Below, piece by piece: positions 38,143 through 46,328 of a stretch of DNA of 64,000 nt. Source of the DNA: DATFQI01 sp963816955 (GTDB taxonomy: Bacteria; Actinomycetota; Thermoleophilia; Solirubrobacterales; Solirubrobacteraceae); contig CAWFME010000008.1 of the NCBI GenBank assembly GCA_963816955.1, forward strand, positions 68,288-132,287. The letters are read 5' to 3'. The notes under the pieces are model-generated. The model was given only the letters and a program-made list of their open reading frames with translations. It did no database searches and had not been told where the DNA came from. The position numbers and the translations under genes are program-made. Position 1 is the stretch's first letter, and every line of letters begins with the position of its first letter.

Positions 38143-39435
38143 CTAGAAGTCGCCGCCGCCGAAGTCGCCCCCACCGCCGAAGTCGCCCCCGCCGCCGCCG
38201 AAGTCCCCGCCGCCCCAGTCGCCGCCGTCGCCGCCGGAGGCGTGGGCGTCGCCCATGCCCCAGCCGCCGAGCGAGCTGCCGAGCAGCGTCCCGAACATAA
38301 GGCCGGGCAGCAGGCCGCCGCCGAAGCCGCCGAACAGGCCGCCGGCGAACGGCGCGTAGCCCGGGCCGGCGTTCCAGTACGGCGTCCGCCGGCCGCCGAC
38401 CAGGACCTCGCGCGCCTCGGGGTCCTCCCCTCGCTCGACGCGCTGGGCGTCCGCCTCGCAGGCGGGCACCGGGCGCGGCGCGCCGCCGTCTGGCGCCCAC
38501 TCGACCTCGCGCGAGGACGGGCCGTGGCGCGGGTCGAAGAAGCACGGCGGGGTGCGCTCGGGCGGCTCGCGCCCCGCGAAGCGCTCCTTGGCGGCCGTCA
38601 TCGCGTAGCGGCCCTCCTCGAGCGCGGCGCCGACGGGCTCGAAGTCCTCGGGGCCGCGCGCCCGCTCGACGAGCGTGTCCGCGCGGTCGTAGGCCTCCAC
38701 CGCGCGGTCGTAGTCCGCCTTCGCCCGCGGGTCGGTGCCGGGCATCTCGACGTCGAGGTCCAGCGCGCGGATGTCGTCGCCGAGCGCGACGAGGTCGTCG
38801 CGGACGTTCTCGCGCAGCTCGGCGAGCTGGGCCTCGTGCGCCTTGCGGTTGCGCCGGCGGACGAGGAGCAGCCCGCCGCCGAGCAGGGCGAGCAGCGGCA
38901 GCAGCACGGCGCCCGAGATCCCGCCGCCGCCGGAGCCGCCGCCACCGGAGCCGGAGCCGCCCCCCGATCCCGAGCCCGAGCGCAGCGCCGCCTCGCGGTC
39001 GACGAAGTCCAGCAGCACCGCGGCGACGCCCTCGCTGCGGTGCGCCTCGAAGGCGGCGGTGGCCTCCGGCCCCGTGCCGCGCAGGTCCGTGCTGCCCGCC
39101 GCGAACGACCGGCCCGCCACCACCGCGTAGGTGCCGGGCCGCCCGAGCTGGCGCTGGATCGCCTGGGCGACGCCCCGGGCGGAGCCGCCGCCCTCGTCCG
39201 CGGCGCCGGCCGGCAGCACCGCGATGTACAGCGGCCCGGCGCCCTGCTCGCGGATCCGCGCGCGCAGCCGGTCCGCGTCGGCGGAGCTCACGATGTCCTC
39301 CGCCTCGGGCGCCACGTAGACGGGGTCCTTCGCGAGCGCGCCGGCGGCCTCGCCGATCGTGTCCTGCGCGAAGGCGGCCGGCGGGAGGGCGAGAATCAAG
39401 GCGAGCGCCGGCGCGAGCAGCAGCGTCTTCAGCAT
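38143..39435 (-). CDS. Secreted/membrane TPM-domain protein with Gly-rich tail
   Basis: The 430-aa product has a signal peptide (MLKTLLLAPALALILALPPAAFAQ, cut near AFA-QDT). An extracytoplasmic TPM-like domain follows (about 30-160: VSSADADRLRARIREQG, YIAVLPAGAADE), then a Gly/Ser linker, one membrane segment (about 175-195, then RRRNRK) and a cytoplasmic part of helices. The tail is Gly/Asp/Phe repeats (GGGDFGGGG units), as in YgcG/TPM proteins. TPM proteins are linked to photosystem repair in plants and to membrane processes in bacteria; no exact role is known here. Confidence 0.8.
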   Translation of the reverse strand: MLKTLLLAPALALILALPPAAFAQDTIGEAAGALAKDPVYVAPEAEDIVSSADADRLRARIREQGAGPLYIAVLPAGAADEGGGSARGVAQAIQRQLGRPGTYAVVAGRSFAAGSTDLRGTGPEATAAFEAHRSEGVAAVLLDFVDREAALRSGSGSGGGSGSGGGGSGGGGISGAVLLPLLALLGGGLLLVRRRNRKAHEAQLAELRENVRDDLVALGDDIRALDLDVEMPGTDPRAKADYDRAVEAYDRADTLVERARGPEDFEPVGAALEEGRYAMTAAKERFAGREPPERTPPCFFDPRHGPSSREVEWAPDGGAPRPVPACEADAQRVERGEDPEAREVLVGGRRTPYWNAGPGYAPFAGGLFGGFGGGLLPGLMFGTLLGSSLGGWGMGDAHASGGDGGDWGGGDFGGGGGDFGGGGDFGGGDF

Positions 39436-39468
39436 GGGAACGGCTTGCCCAGCGCAGGCGGCCCGCAT

Positions 39469-40110
39469 TCAGGCCTCGGCCGGGCGGACCCCGACGGCGG
39501 CCGCGAACAGGCCCGCGTTACCGACGATGTCCTCCCACGGCATCGTCGCCCCGCGCAGGTTCTCGACGGCGTTGATGCCGTCGAGCCGGCAGCCGCGCAG
39601 CTCGACGCGCTGGAGGCGCACCCGCGAGAGCTCCACGCGGCCCAGGTCGCAGCGCTCGAAGCGGACGTCGCGCAGGACCGCCTCGGCGAACGAGCTCTCG
39701 CGCAGGTCGCAGTCGGCGAAGACGACCCGCTCCAGCCGGGCCGCCGTGAGGTTCGCGAGGTCGATCCGGCAGTCCGCGAAGGTGACGTCGCGCAGTGACG
39801 CCTCGCCGAGGTCGGCGCCGGTCAGCCGCGCGCGGGCGATCGCGACGCGCCGCAGCGCCGCCTTCTGCGCGTGCAGGTTGGCGAGGTCGGCGCCCTCGAC
39901 CGCGGTGTCGCCGAGATGCAGGTCGGCCAGGCGGGCGCCGGCGAGCGACCCACGGATCCGGGCCGACTCGAGCGTGAGCGACCGCACCGCGACCTCGCCC
40001 TCCCCCGTGACCTCGACGCCCTCGTAGCGCTCCTCGTCCTCCAAGGCCGCGGCCAGCGGCTCCAGGTCCTCTGCGACGCGCGGCTCCAGCGGCGGGCGGA
40101 GCCGGGTCAC
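39469..40110 (-). CDS. Pentapeptide-repeat protein
   Basis: A 213-aa protein whose region from about residue 60 to 185 is built of A(D/N)LxX-like repeats: LADLHLGDTAVEGADLANLH, ARLTGADLGEASLRDVTF, ADCDLRESSFAEAVLRDV. These coil into a right-handed quadrilateral beta-helix. Some relatives mimic DNA and protect gyrase; most are of unknown role. Its GTG overlaps the stop of the SRPBCC gene (TAGTG), making it the last gene of the coupled cysK operon. Confidence 0.88.
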   Translation of the reverse strand: MTRLRPPLEPRVAEDLEPLAAALEDEERYEGVEVTGEGEVAVRSLTLESARIRGSLAGARLADLHLGDTAVEGADLANLHAQKAALRRVAIARARLTGADLGEASLRDVTFADCRIDLANLTAARLERVVFADCDLRESSFAEAVLRDVRFERCDLGRVELSRVRLQRVELRGCRLDGINAVENLRGATMPWEDIVGNAGLFAAAVGVRPAEA

Positions 40111-40541
40111 TACGAGAGCAGCTCGCGCAGGCGCTCGAGGTCCTCGGTCAGCTTGGCCTCGAGCTTGGGCTGCACGACCGGGAGGAGCAGGCGCGCCTTG
40201 AAGCCGCTCGTCTTGCCCTCGAGCGTCTGGGTCAGCTCGGTGCCGCCGCCCGCCTCGCGCAGCGCGTACGTCGTCTCCACGTCGATCCCGTTGGTGGAGA
40301 AGCGGCTCTCGGCCGAGCGCGGCGGGTCGAAGGCCGTGATCTCGAGCTCGATGTCGAGGTCGGAGCCGCCGACGGTCAGCACCTGCTTGATCCGCGTGCC
40401 GCGGCCGATCGCGCCGTCGCCGCGCACGTCGTAGGTCTTCAGCCGGCTCGTCCACTGCGGCACCTTGTCCTGGTCGAGCAGCCAGGGGAAGACCTCCGCG
40501 GGCGGCTTCGGAACCGTCACGCTGTGGCTGAAGCTAGCCAC
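40110..40541 (-). CDS. SRPBCC (START-like) family protein
   Basis: A 143-aa lipid/ligand-binding-type fold. The start VASFSHSVTVPKPPAEVFPWLLDQDKVPQW is the classic polyketide-cyclase/CoxG-like opening, followed by strands DLDIELEITAFDPP and TELTQTLEGKTSGFKARLL and a long C-terminal helix KLEAKLTEDLERLRELL. GTG start at 40541 lies inside the last codons of cysE (8-nt overlap), so translation is coupled. Ligand unknown. Why it sits in a cysteine operon is unclear. Confidence 0.85.
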   Translation of the reverse strand: MASFSHSVTVPKPPAEVFPWLLDQDKVPQWTSRLKTYDVRGDGAIGRGTRIKQVLTVGGSDLDIELEITAFDPPRSAESRFSTNGIDVETTYALREAGGGTELTQTLEGKTSGFKARLLLPVVQPKLEAKLTEDLERLRELLS

Positions 40542-41292
40542 CCGCGGGGTTGGGTCCGCGGACGTTGCGCAGCGGCACGACCTCGCCGATCTGGGGGTCC
40601 TGGCGGCCGTCGCGCTCCGCGAGCTCGCGCTCGAGGTCGGCGATCCGGCGGGAGAGCTGCTTGATCGCGTCGGCGATCGGGTCGGGCAGGTGGACCCAGT
40701 CGGCGTCGGGGCCCTCCGGCCGGCGCCCTTCGACACGGACGGTGTGGCCCGGGTTGCCGACGACCGTGGAATTCGGGGGGACGTCGTGGATGACGACGGC
40801 GTTGGCCCCGATCTTGGCGCCGTGGCCGATCGTGATCGGGCCCAGCAGCTTGGCGCCCGAGCCGATCGTGACGTTGTCCTCGACGGTCGGGTGGCGCTTG
40901 CCGGTCGCGAAGCCGGTGCCGCCCAGCGTCACGCCCTGGTACATCGTCACGTTCTCGCCGACCTCAGCCGTCTCGCCGATCACCACGCCCATCCCGTGGT
41001 CGATGAACAGCCCGTCGGCGATCCGCGCGGCCGGGTGGATCTCGATGCCGGTCAGCGAGCGCGAGACGTACGCCAGCGCGCGTGGCGCCACCGGGACGCC
41101 CGCACCGCGCAGGGCGTGCGCCACGCGGTGCGAGAGCAGCGCGTGCACACCCGGCCAGGCGGCCAGGATCTCGGCCGGCGAGACGCCGGTCGCCGCCGGG
41201 TCGCGATCTCGGGCCGCGGCGAGGTCGCGGCGGACCTCCCCGGCGACGCGCCGCAGTGTGCCGAGTCCGAGCATCCACCTAAGCGTACGCAC
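40534..41292 (-). CDS. cysE: Serine O-acetyltransferase
   Basis: A 252-aa enzyme making O-acetylserine, the substrate of CysK. The left-handed beta-helix is visible as hexapeptide repeats: GIEIHPAARIADGLFIDHGMGVVIGE with the catalytic His region, GENVTMYQGVTLGGTG, HPTVEDNVTIGSGAKLLG, IGANAVVIHDVPP, ending NSTVVGNPGHTV. A C-terminal extension with DPIADAIKQLSRRIADLERELAE is a short coiled coil. It overlaps moeB by 14 nt upstream and the SRPBCC gene by 8 nt downstream. Confidence 0.94.
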   Translation of the reverse strand: MRTLRWMLGLGTLRRVAGEVRRDLAAARDRDPAATGVSPAEILAAWPGVHALLSHRVAHALRGAGVPVAPRALAYVSRSLTGIEIHPAARIADGLFIDHGMGVVIGETAEVGENVTMYQGVTLGGTGFATGKRHPTVEDNVTIGSGAKLLGPITIGHGAKIGANAVVIHDVPPNSTVVGNPGHTVRVEGRRPEGPDADWVHLPDPIADAIKQLSRRIADLERELAERDGRQDPQIGEVVPLRNVRGPNPAGG

Positions 41293-42136
41293 CGGCGCAG
41301 TCGGGGCAGTCCGGACGCCGCTCGACGCTCACGCGCAGGAAGGACAGCAGCGCCAGATCGGCCTGCAGGAAGGCGCCCACGAGCGGCTCCCCTACGCCGG
41401 TGAGGAGCTTCAGCGCCTCGAGCGCCTGCAGCGAGCCGATCACCCCGGCCGCCGGCCCGAGCACCCCGGCGGTGGCGCACGTCGGCGCGTCCGGGGGCGG
41501 TTCCGGGAACGCGCAGCGGTAGCAAGCGCCCTCCCCCGGACGGATCCCCATCACCAGGCCGCTCGTGCCGAGCACACCGGCCTCCACGAGCGGGACCCGC
41601 GCGGCGCAGCAGGCCGCGTTGACGACGTAGCGGGTCTCGAAGGAGTCGCTGCAGTCCACGACGAGGTCGGCGCCCTCGATCAGCCCGGCCCCATTGGCCG
41701 CGTCGAGGCGCACCTGGTAGGGCTCGACCACGACCTCGGGGTTGAGGAAGCCGAGCTTGGCGGCGGCGCTATGCGCTTTCGGCACGCCGACGTCAGGCGT
41801 GAAGTGCAGCGGCTGGCGGTGCAGGTTCGAGAGCTCCACGTCGTCGCCGTCGACGATCCCGAGCCGCCCGACGCCCGCCCCCGCGAGGTAGAGGGCGACG
41901 GGCGAGCCGAGCGCGCCGGCGCCGACGACGAGCACGCTCGCGGCGCCGAGCGCGCGCTGGGCGGCCTCGCTCCACTCCGGCATGACGAGCTGGCGCGAGT
42001 AGCGCTCGAGCTTCGCCTCGGCGAGCGGGTCGCCCGCCGGGCCGCGCGGCGGTGGCCCGGGCCCCTCCGCGGCGGCCCTCACCTCGCGGACCGACCCGGC
42101 GAGCTCGCGCAGGAACGAGCGGCGGCTGGAGCTCAT
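41279..42136 (-). CDS. moeB: E1-like ThiF/MoeB adenylyltransferase
   Basis: A 285-aa ubiquitin-activating-type enzyme. It has ERYSRQLVMPEW, the ATP loop VLVVGAGALGSPVALYLAGAG, DGDDVELSNLHRQPL, the zinc pairs CYRC and CPDC, and the catalytic-Cys region PTCATAGVLGP. No rhodanese domain follows. Such enzymes adenylate the Gly-Gly end of a sulfur carrier (ThiS, MoaD or CysO). No carrier of that kind is in the window; the next gene upstream is instead a TusA-type carrier. Coupled by ATGA to tusA and by 14 nt to cysE, so a role in sulfur transfer to cysteine synthesis is inferred. Confidence 0.88.
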   Translation of the reverse strand: MSSSRRSFLRELAGSVREVRAAAEGPGPPPRGPAGDPLAEAKLERYSRQLVMPEWSEAAQRALGAASVLVVGAGALGSPVALYLAGAGVGRLGIVDGDDVELSNLHRQPLHFTPDVGVPKAHSAAAKLGFLNPEVVVEPYQVRLDAANGAGLIEGADLVVDCSDSFETRYVVNAACCAARVPLVEAGVLGTSGLVMGIRPGEGACYRCAFPEPPPDAPTCATAGVLGPAAGVIGSLQALEALKLLTGVGEPLVGAFLQADLALLSFLRVSVERRPDCPDCAGAYA

Positions 42137-42339
42137 GCGCGCACGATCCGGATCGTCGTTCCGTCGACGCTGACGGCGTGGCCCGCCTCGCGCGCCGAGC
42201 GCGGCACGTTCTCGAGCGCCTCCCCCGGGCGGCAGCGCACGGCGAGCTCCTCCCCGGGCGCCATGCGCTCCAGCTCGAGCTTGGTCTTGACCCACGTCAT
42301 CGGGCAGGTGAGCCCGCTGATGTCGAGCGTCCGCGTCAC
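42133..42339 (-). CDS. tusA: TusA/SirA-family sulfur carrier protein
   Basis: A 68-aa protein of the TusA family, which carries persulfide sulfur on a conserved cysteine. The Cys-Pro motif is in LDISGLTCPMTWVKTKLEL (Cys12-Pro13), followed by GEELAVRCRPGEALENVP and the closing strand TTIRIVRA. It starts at GTG 42339, overlapping the esterase stop (GTGA), and overlaps moeB by ATGA. Position between cysK and moeB/cysE argues for a role in assimilatory sulfur transfer rather than tRNA thiolation. Confidence 0.88.
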   Translation of the reverse strand: MTRTLDISGLTCPMTWVKTKLELERMAPGEELAVRCRPGEALENVPRSAREAGHAVSVDGTTIRIVRA

Positions 42340-43388
42340 TGGAGCGCCAGGACGAGCTCGCGCAGCGCGCCCGGGTAGCGCCAGGCGATCCCGCCGTGCT
42401 TGCCGTCGAAGAGCTCGACCGTGTGCTCGACCCCGAGCTTGTCCAGCTCGGCGCCGAACGCCGTCGCGCCGAGGTCGAGATAGAACTCGTCGCCGCGGCC
42501 CGCGTCGACGTAGATGCGGCGCATCGAGCGCAGCGCGTCCGCGTGGGCGGGCGCCATCCGCACGGGGTCCTTCTCCAGCCACTGCGCCCACACGTCATCG
42601 AGCAGGCGGCCCGTGGCCAGGTCGACGGGCAGCAGCGCCTTGCCGGGCCGCGCGGGGTCCGGCGAGTAGGCCGCGGCGTAGCCGTAGAGCTCGATCGCGC
42701 GGAAGCGGTCCATGTCGAAGCGGTTGGACGCCGCGAGCTGCTCGAAGAAGACGTCGATCGAGCCCTCGAAGTCGTCGCGGAACGTGCGCACGAAGGTGGG
42801 GAACTCGGGCAGGTAGGCGGCCTCGAAGAGCGCGTCGCCGGCGTGGGAGGCGAGCGCCCCGAACACGTCGGGCCGCAGCATCGGCACCACCATTGCGCCG
42901 TAGCCGCCCGAGGACTTGCCCGCCAGGCCGCGGTGGTCGCGGTGGTCGGCCGTCGGGTAGCGGGCGTCGACGAACGCCGGCACCTCGTCGCACAGGTAGT
43001 CCATGTAGCGCCCGGTGCCGGTCGAGTTGAGGAACTGCGAGCCGCCGAAGCTCGTCCAGGCGTCGACGAAGACGACGATCGCATCCGGGCAGGCGCCCGA
43101 GGCGAACAGCGCGTCGAAGGCCTCGACCACCGTCGGCTGGAACGCGTTGCGCGTGAACCACATGTCGAGCTGGCCCGTGTAGCCCTGGATCACGTAGACC
43201 GACGGCAGCGCGCGCGGGTGGTCGCGCTCGACGCCGGGCGGGCGGTAGACGTACAGCGGCCGGCGGGCCGGGTCGCCGAGCGGGTTGTCGGCCAGCGCGT
43301 CGGACTCGACGACGAGCCGGTCGAGGGTCCCGTGCATCGGCCGCTCCCAGGGAGCGCCGGCCGGGCCCTCGACCTCCCGCAGGCTCAT
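42336..43388 (-). CDS. Esterase D/enterochelin-esterase-like alpha/beta hydrolase
   Basis: A 350-aa serine hydrolase: YVIQGYTGQLDMWF (oxyanion side), DAIVVFVDAWTSFGGSQFLNS, the nucleophile GLAGKSSGGYGAMV, YVDAGRGDEFYLDLG with the likely Asp, and a final HGGIAWRYP with the catalytic His. The overall pattern matches the esterase family that includes S-formylglutathione hydrolase-like and Fes-like enzymes. It is coupled by ATGA to cysK upstream and GTGA to tusA downstream. Substrate unknown; thioester hydrolysis would suit its place among sulfur genes, but that is inference. Confidence 0.82.
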   Translation of the reverse strand: MSLREVEGPAGAPWERPMHGTLDRLVVESDALADNPLGDPARRPLYVYRPPGVERDHPRALPSVYVIQGYTGQLDMWFTRNAFQPTVVEAFDALFASGACPDAIVVFVDAWTSFGGSQFLNSTGTGRYMDYLCDEVPAFVDARYPTADHRDHRGLAGKSSGGYGAMVVPMLRPDVFGALASHAGDALFEAAYLPEFPTFVRTFRDDFEGSIDVFFEQLAASNRFDMDRFRAIELYGYAAAYSPDPARPGKALLPVDLATGRLLDDVWAQWLEKDPVRMAPAHADALRSMRRIYVDAGRGDEFYLDLGATAFGAELDKLGVEHTVELFDGKHGGIAWRYPGALRELVLALQ

Positions 43389-44338
43389 GCCGCTCCGGCG
43401 GTGCGCTCGGGCTCGGGGGCGAAGAAGGGAGTGGAGACGTAGCGCTCGCCGGAGTCCGGCAGCACGACGGCGATCCGCCTGCCCGCGGCCTCCGGGCGCT
43501 GCGCGATCTCGAGTGCGGCGAACAGGGCCGCCCCGCAGGAGATGCCGGCCAGCACGCCCTCGCGGCGGGCGACGAGCCGCGCCGTCTCGAGCGCGTCCTC
43601 GTCGTCGACGGGGACGATCTCGTCCAGCAGCGAGCGGTCCAGCACCGGCGGGACGAAGCCCGCCCCGATCCCCTGGATCTTGTGCGGGCCGGGCGGGCCG
43701 CCGGAGAGCACCGGCGAGGACGCCGGCTCGACGGCCACGACCTTGATGTCCGGGTTGCGCTCCTTCAGGAAGCCGCCCGCGCCCGTGATCGTGCCGCCCG
43801 TGCCGACGCCGGCGACGAGGTAGTCGATCTTGCCCTCGAGCGCCTCCCACAGCTCCGGCCCGGTCGTGCGCCGGTGCGCCTCGGGGTTGGCGGGGTTGGC
43901 GAACTGGTCGGGCAGCCAGACGTCGCCGTCGCGGGCGAGCGCCTGGGCGGCGGCGACGGCCTCGTTCATGCCGCCGAGCGACTCCGTGACATGGACCTGC
44001 GCGCCGTAGAGGCGCAGCAGGGCGTCGCGCTCGCGGCTCATGCCCTGCGGGAGCGTGAGGATCAGGTCGTAGCCCTTGGCGGCGCACACGAACGCGAGCG
44101 CGATGCCGGTGTTGCCGCTCGTGGCCTCGACGATCGTGGTGCGGCCGGGCTCGATGATCCCCTCGGCCTCGGCGGCCTCGATCATCGCGACGCCGATGCG
44201 GTCCTTGACCGAGCCGCCCGGGTTGAACATCTCCAGCTTCGCGAACACCTCGGCGCCCGCGCCGGCGGCGAGCCGCGTGAGCTGCACCATCGGGGTGCGC
44301 CCGACGTGATCCGCAATGTTGATCGGGATGCCCGCCAT
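43385..44338 (-). CDS. cysK: Cysteine synthase A (O-acetylserine sulfhydrylase)
   Basis: A 317-aa PLP enzyme making cysteine from O-acetylserine and sulfide (or another sulfur donor). Key parts: GRTPMVQLTRLAAG, the PLP lysine Lys45 in FNPGGSVKDRIG, EATSGNTGIALAFVCA, PEAHRRTTGPELW, the phosphate loop GVGTGGTITGAGG, and GISCGAALFAALE. First gene of the coupled seven-gene operon; 22 bp from the divergent VOC gene. The divergent spacing leaves room only for overlapping promoters. Confidence 0.94.
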   Translation of the reverse strand: MAGIPINIADHVGRTPMVQLTRLAAGAGAEVFAKLEMFNPGGSVKDRIGVAMIEAAEAEGIIEPGRTTIVEATSGNTGIALAFVCAAKGYDLILTLPQGMSRERDALLRLYGAQVHVTESLGGMNEAVAAAQALARDGDVWLPDQFANPANPEAHRRTTGPELWEALEGKIDYLVAGVGTGGTITGAGGFLKERNPDIKVVAVEPASSPVLSGGPPGPHKIQGIGAGFVPPVLDRSLLDEIVPVDDEDALETARLVARREGVLAGISCGAALFAALEIAQRPEAAGRRIAVVLPDSGERYVSTPFFAPEPERTAGAA

Positions 44339-44360
44339 TCGCTATGAGAGCCTAGTAGCC

Positions 44361-44801
44361 GTGAGCAAGGCGAGGCTGGTCGGGATCAACCACGTGGCGC
44401 TCGAGGTCGGCGACCTCGACGCGGCGCTGGCCTTCTACGGGCGCTGGCTGGAGTTCGAGCTGCGGGGCCGCGTGCGCGGGATGGCGTTCCTGGACGCGGG
44501 CGACCAGTTCCTGGCGCTCTCGGAGGGCCGTAGCCAGGGTCCCGACGACGACCGCCACTTCGGGCTCGTCGTCGACGACCGCGACGCGGTGCGCGCCGCG
44601 CTCGCCAACGCCGGGATCGACCCCGAGCCGGGCCGCGGGCTGCAGGTGCGCGACCCGTGGGGCAACGTCGTCGAGATCGTCGACTACCGCGAGGTCCAGT
44701 TCACGAAGGCGCCCGGCGTGCTGGCGGGCATGGGGCTCGGCGGGCTCGAGAAGACCGCCGACGCGCAGCGCGAGCTGGCCGAGAAGGGCCTCGCCGGCTA
44801 G
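44361..44801 (+). CDS. VOC (glyoxalase/bleomycin-resistance) family protein
   Basis: A 146-aa VOC-fold protein: LVGINHVALEVGDLDAALAFYGRWL, LDAGDQFLALSEG, DDDRHFGLVVDDRDAVRAALANAGI and DPWGNVVEIVDY, which gives the metal-binding His and Glu positions of the family. The C-terminal 40 residues are helical. GTG at 44361 is preferred because the ATG at 44316 would overlap divergent cysK. Substrate unknown; VOC proteins include lyases, dioxygenases and binding proteins. Confidence 0.85.
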   Translation: MSKARLVGINHVALEVGDLDAALAFYGRWLEFELRGRVRGMAFLDAGDQFLALSEGRSQGPDDDRHFGLVVDDRDAVRAALANAGIDPEPGRGLQVRDPWGNVVEIVDYREVQFTKAPGVLAGMGLGGLEKTADAQRELAEKGLAG

Positions 44802-44805
44802 GCGG

Positions 44806-46248
44806 TCACTCGGCCCACTCGAGGCTCTCCCCCACCTTCACGACGGCCGCCTTGAGCTCGCGCCGGTCCTCGAGCACCTCGACGACCATCTGCACGAACT
44901 CGTCGGTCTTGGTGTTGAAGGCGTCGATCAGCTCGCCCTGGAGCGCGCTCCAGTTGCGCTTGACGGCCTTGCCCTCGCGCGTGGCCCAGAAGTCCTTCTT
45001 GGGCGTGGACCTGCCCGTGCCGTAGTAGAAGCGCGGGTTGCGGTCGTCGCTGCGGCCCAGCACCTCCGCCGTGGCGTGCGAGCGGAACACGACGCTGCCG
45101 GCCGCGCCCATGATCGCGTCGCGCACCTGGGACTCCGAGGCGGTGACGTCGACGGCGCGCATCACTCCGTAGTCGAGCGACAGGTGGATGCGCCACTCGC
45201 CCATCCGCTCGGGCAGGTCGAAGTAAGCGACGCGGGCCTCGTCGGGCGAGAACCCCGCCACGAGCTTCCAGACCTCGTCCTTGGCCAGGCGCTGGGTCTG
45301 ATCGTGCTGCTCGAGCCAGGCCCGCTTGATCAGGTAGTCGATCTCCTTGGTGCTCGAGCCCGATGCCATGGCCAGCCGCGGCTCCCGGAGCAGGCGCGGC
45401 TCGAGGCCCTCCATCAGCTGGGTGAGCTTCTCGCGGTCCTCGACGTTCGCCCGCGCGTGGCGCTCGGTGATCTCCTCCAGCTTGAGCTCGAGCTCGGCCA
45501 GCTTGGCGCTCGACTTCTCGACCGCCTCGCCGAGGTTGGCGGCGGCGACGCGCGCGAACTCGGTCGTGACCGCGCTGAGGTTGCCGAGCGTCTGGCGGGC
45601 GACGATCACCAGGTTCTCGTTCTCGGTGAGCCTCTTCTGGAGCTCGGTGAGCTCGCCGGCGAGCTCCATCAGCACCTCGAGGTCCTCGGGCGCGTAGAGC
45701 GCCATGCCCGGCTTGGCCACGCCGGTGCGCTCCATGATCGCCTTCTTGAGGCGCTCCCTGACCGGCCTGCGGCGCAGGTCGACGGCCGAGAGCGCGGCGA
45801 GCGCGTCCTCCTCGGCGTCGGCGCGGTTGAGCTTGTCCTCGAGCTCGGCCATCTCGGCGCCGAGCACGGCCGCGTCCGTGCCGAGCCAGCCGTACTCGCG
45901 CGCGTCGCGCAGCCGGCGCTCGAACGACATCAGCTCGCCCTCGATGCGGGTCGCCTGCGGGTGCGCCTTGGCCTTGGTCAGCCGCTGCGACAGCGCGAGG
46001 TGCGTAGCGCGCTCCTTGATGCCCTTGCGCTTGCGCTCGGCGTCCTCGTCCTTCTCCGCGCCGCCGGGCAGCAGCGCCTCCGGAGCGACCGCGCCCGACT
46101 CCACCTGCGCCACGAGGCCCGCCAGCGCCGCGTTGCCGGCGGAGTCCTGCACGCCCATCAGGATCGCCCCGAGGTCCCCCTCGACCGGCGCGACCTCCTC
46201 GCCCTCCTGCTCCTGCTCCTCCTCGGCCTCGCCGGTGCGCCGTCGCAT
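44806..46248 (-). CDS. Large coiled-coil protein with an injection-system-like N-terminal motif
   Basis: A 480-aa acidic protein without signal peptide. After a Glu-rich start, residues 34-46 read QDSAGNAALAGLV, which matches the LQ-x-x-GN-x-AV-x-x-LL motif I know from the N-termini of many actinobacterial proteins linked to extracellular contractile injection systems and DUF4157 toxins. Residues about 60-300 are Glu/Lys/Leu-rich helices, probably coiled coil. The C-terminal 150 residues form a mixed domain (WRIHLSLDYGVMRAVDVTASES, NPRFYYGTGRSTPKKDFW) that I do not recognise. No sheath, tube or baseplate gene is nearby. Convergent with the VOC gene. Confidence 0.7.
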   Translation of the reverse strand: MRRRTGEAEEEQEQEGEEVAPVEGDLGAILMGVQDSAGNAALAGLVAQVESGAVAPEALLPGGAEKDEDAERKRKGIKERATHLALSQRLTKAKAHPQATRIEGELMSFERRLRDAREYGWLGTDAAVLGAEMAELEDKLNRADAEEDALAALSAVDLRRRPVRERLKKAIMERTGVAKPGMALYAPEDLEVLMELAGELTELQKRLTENENLVIVARQTLGNLSAVTTEFARVAAANLGEAVEKSSAKLAELELKLEEITERHARANVEDREKLTQLMEGLEPRLLREPRLAMASGSSTKEIDYLIKRAWLEQHDQTQRLAKDEVWKLVAGFSPDEARVAYFDLPERMGEWRIHLSLDYGVMRAVDVTASESQVRDAIMGAAGSVVFRSHATAEVLGRSDDRNPRFYYGTGRSTPKKDFWATREGKAVKRNWSALQGELIDAFNTKTDEFVQMVVEVLEDRRELKAAVVKVGESLEWAE

Positions 46249-46328
46249 CCGGCGCGAGTATCCCAGCGCCGGTGCGCGCTGTCACCCGGCGCACGGACAG
46301 CCGTTCGGGAAGCGTGCACCATGTCCCC

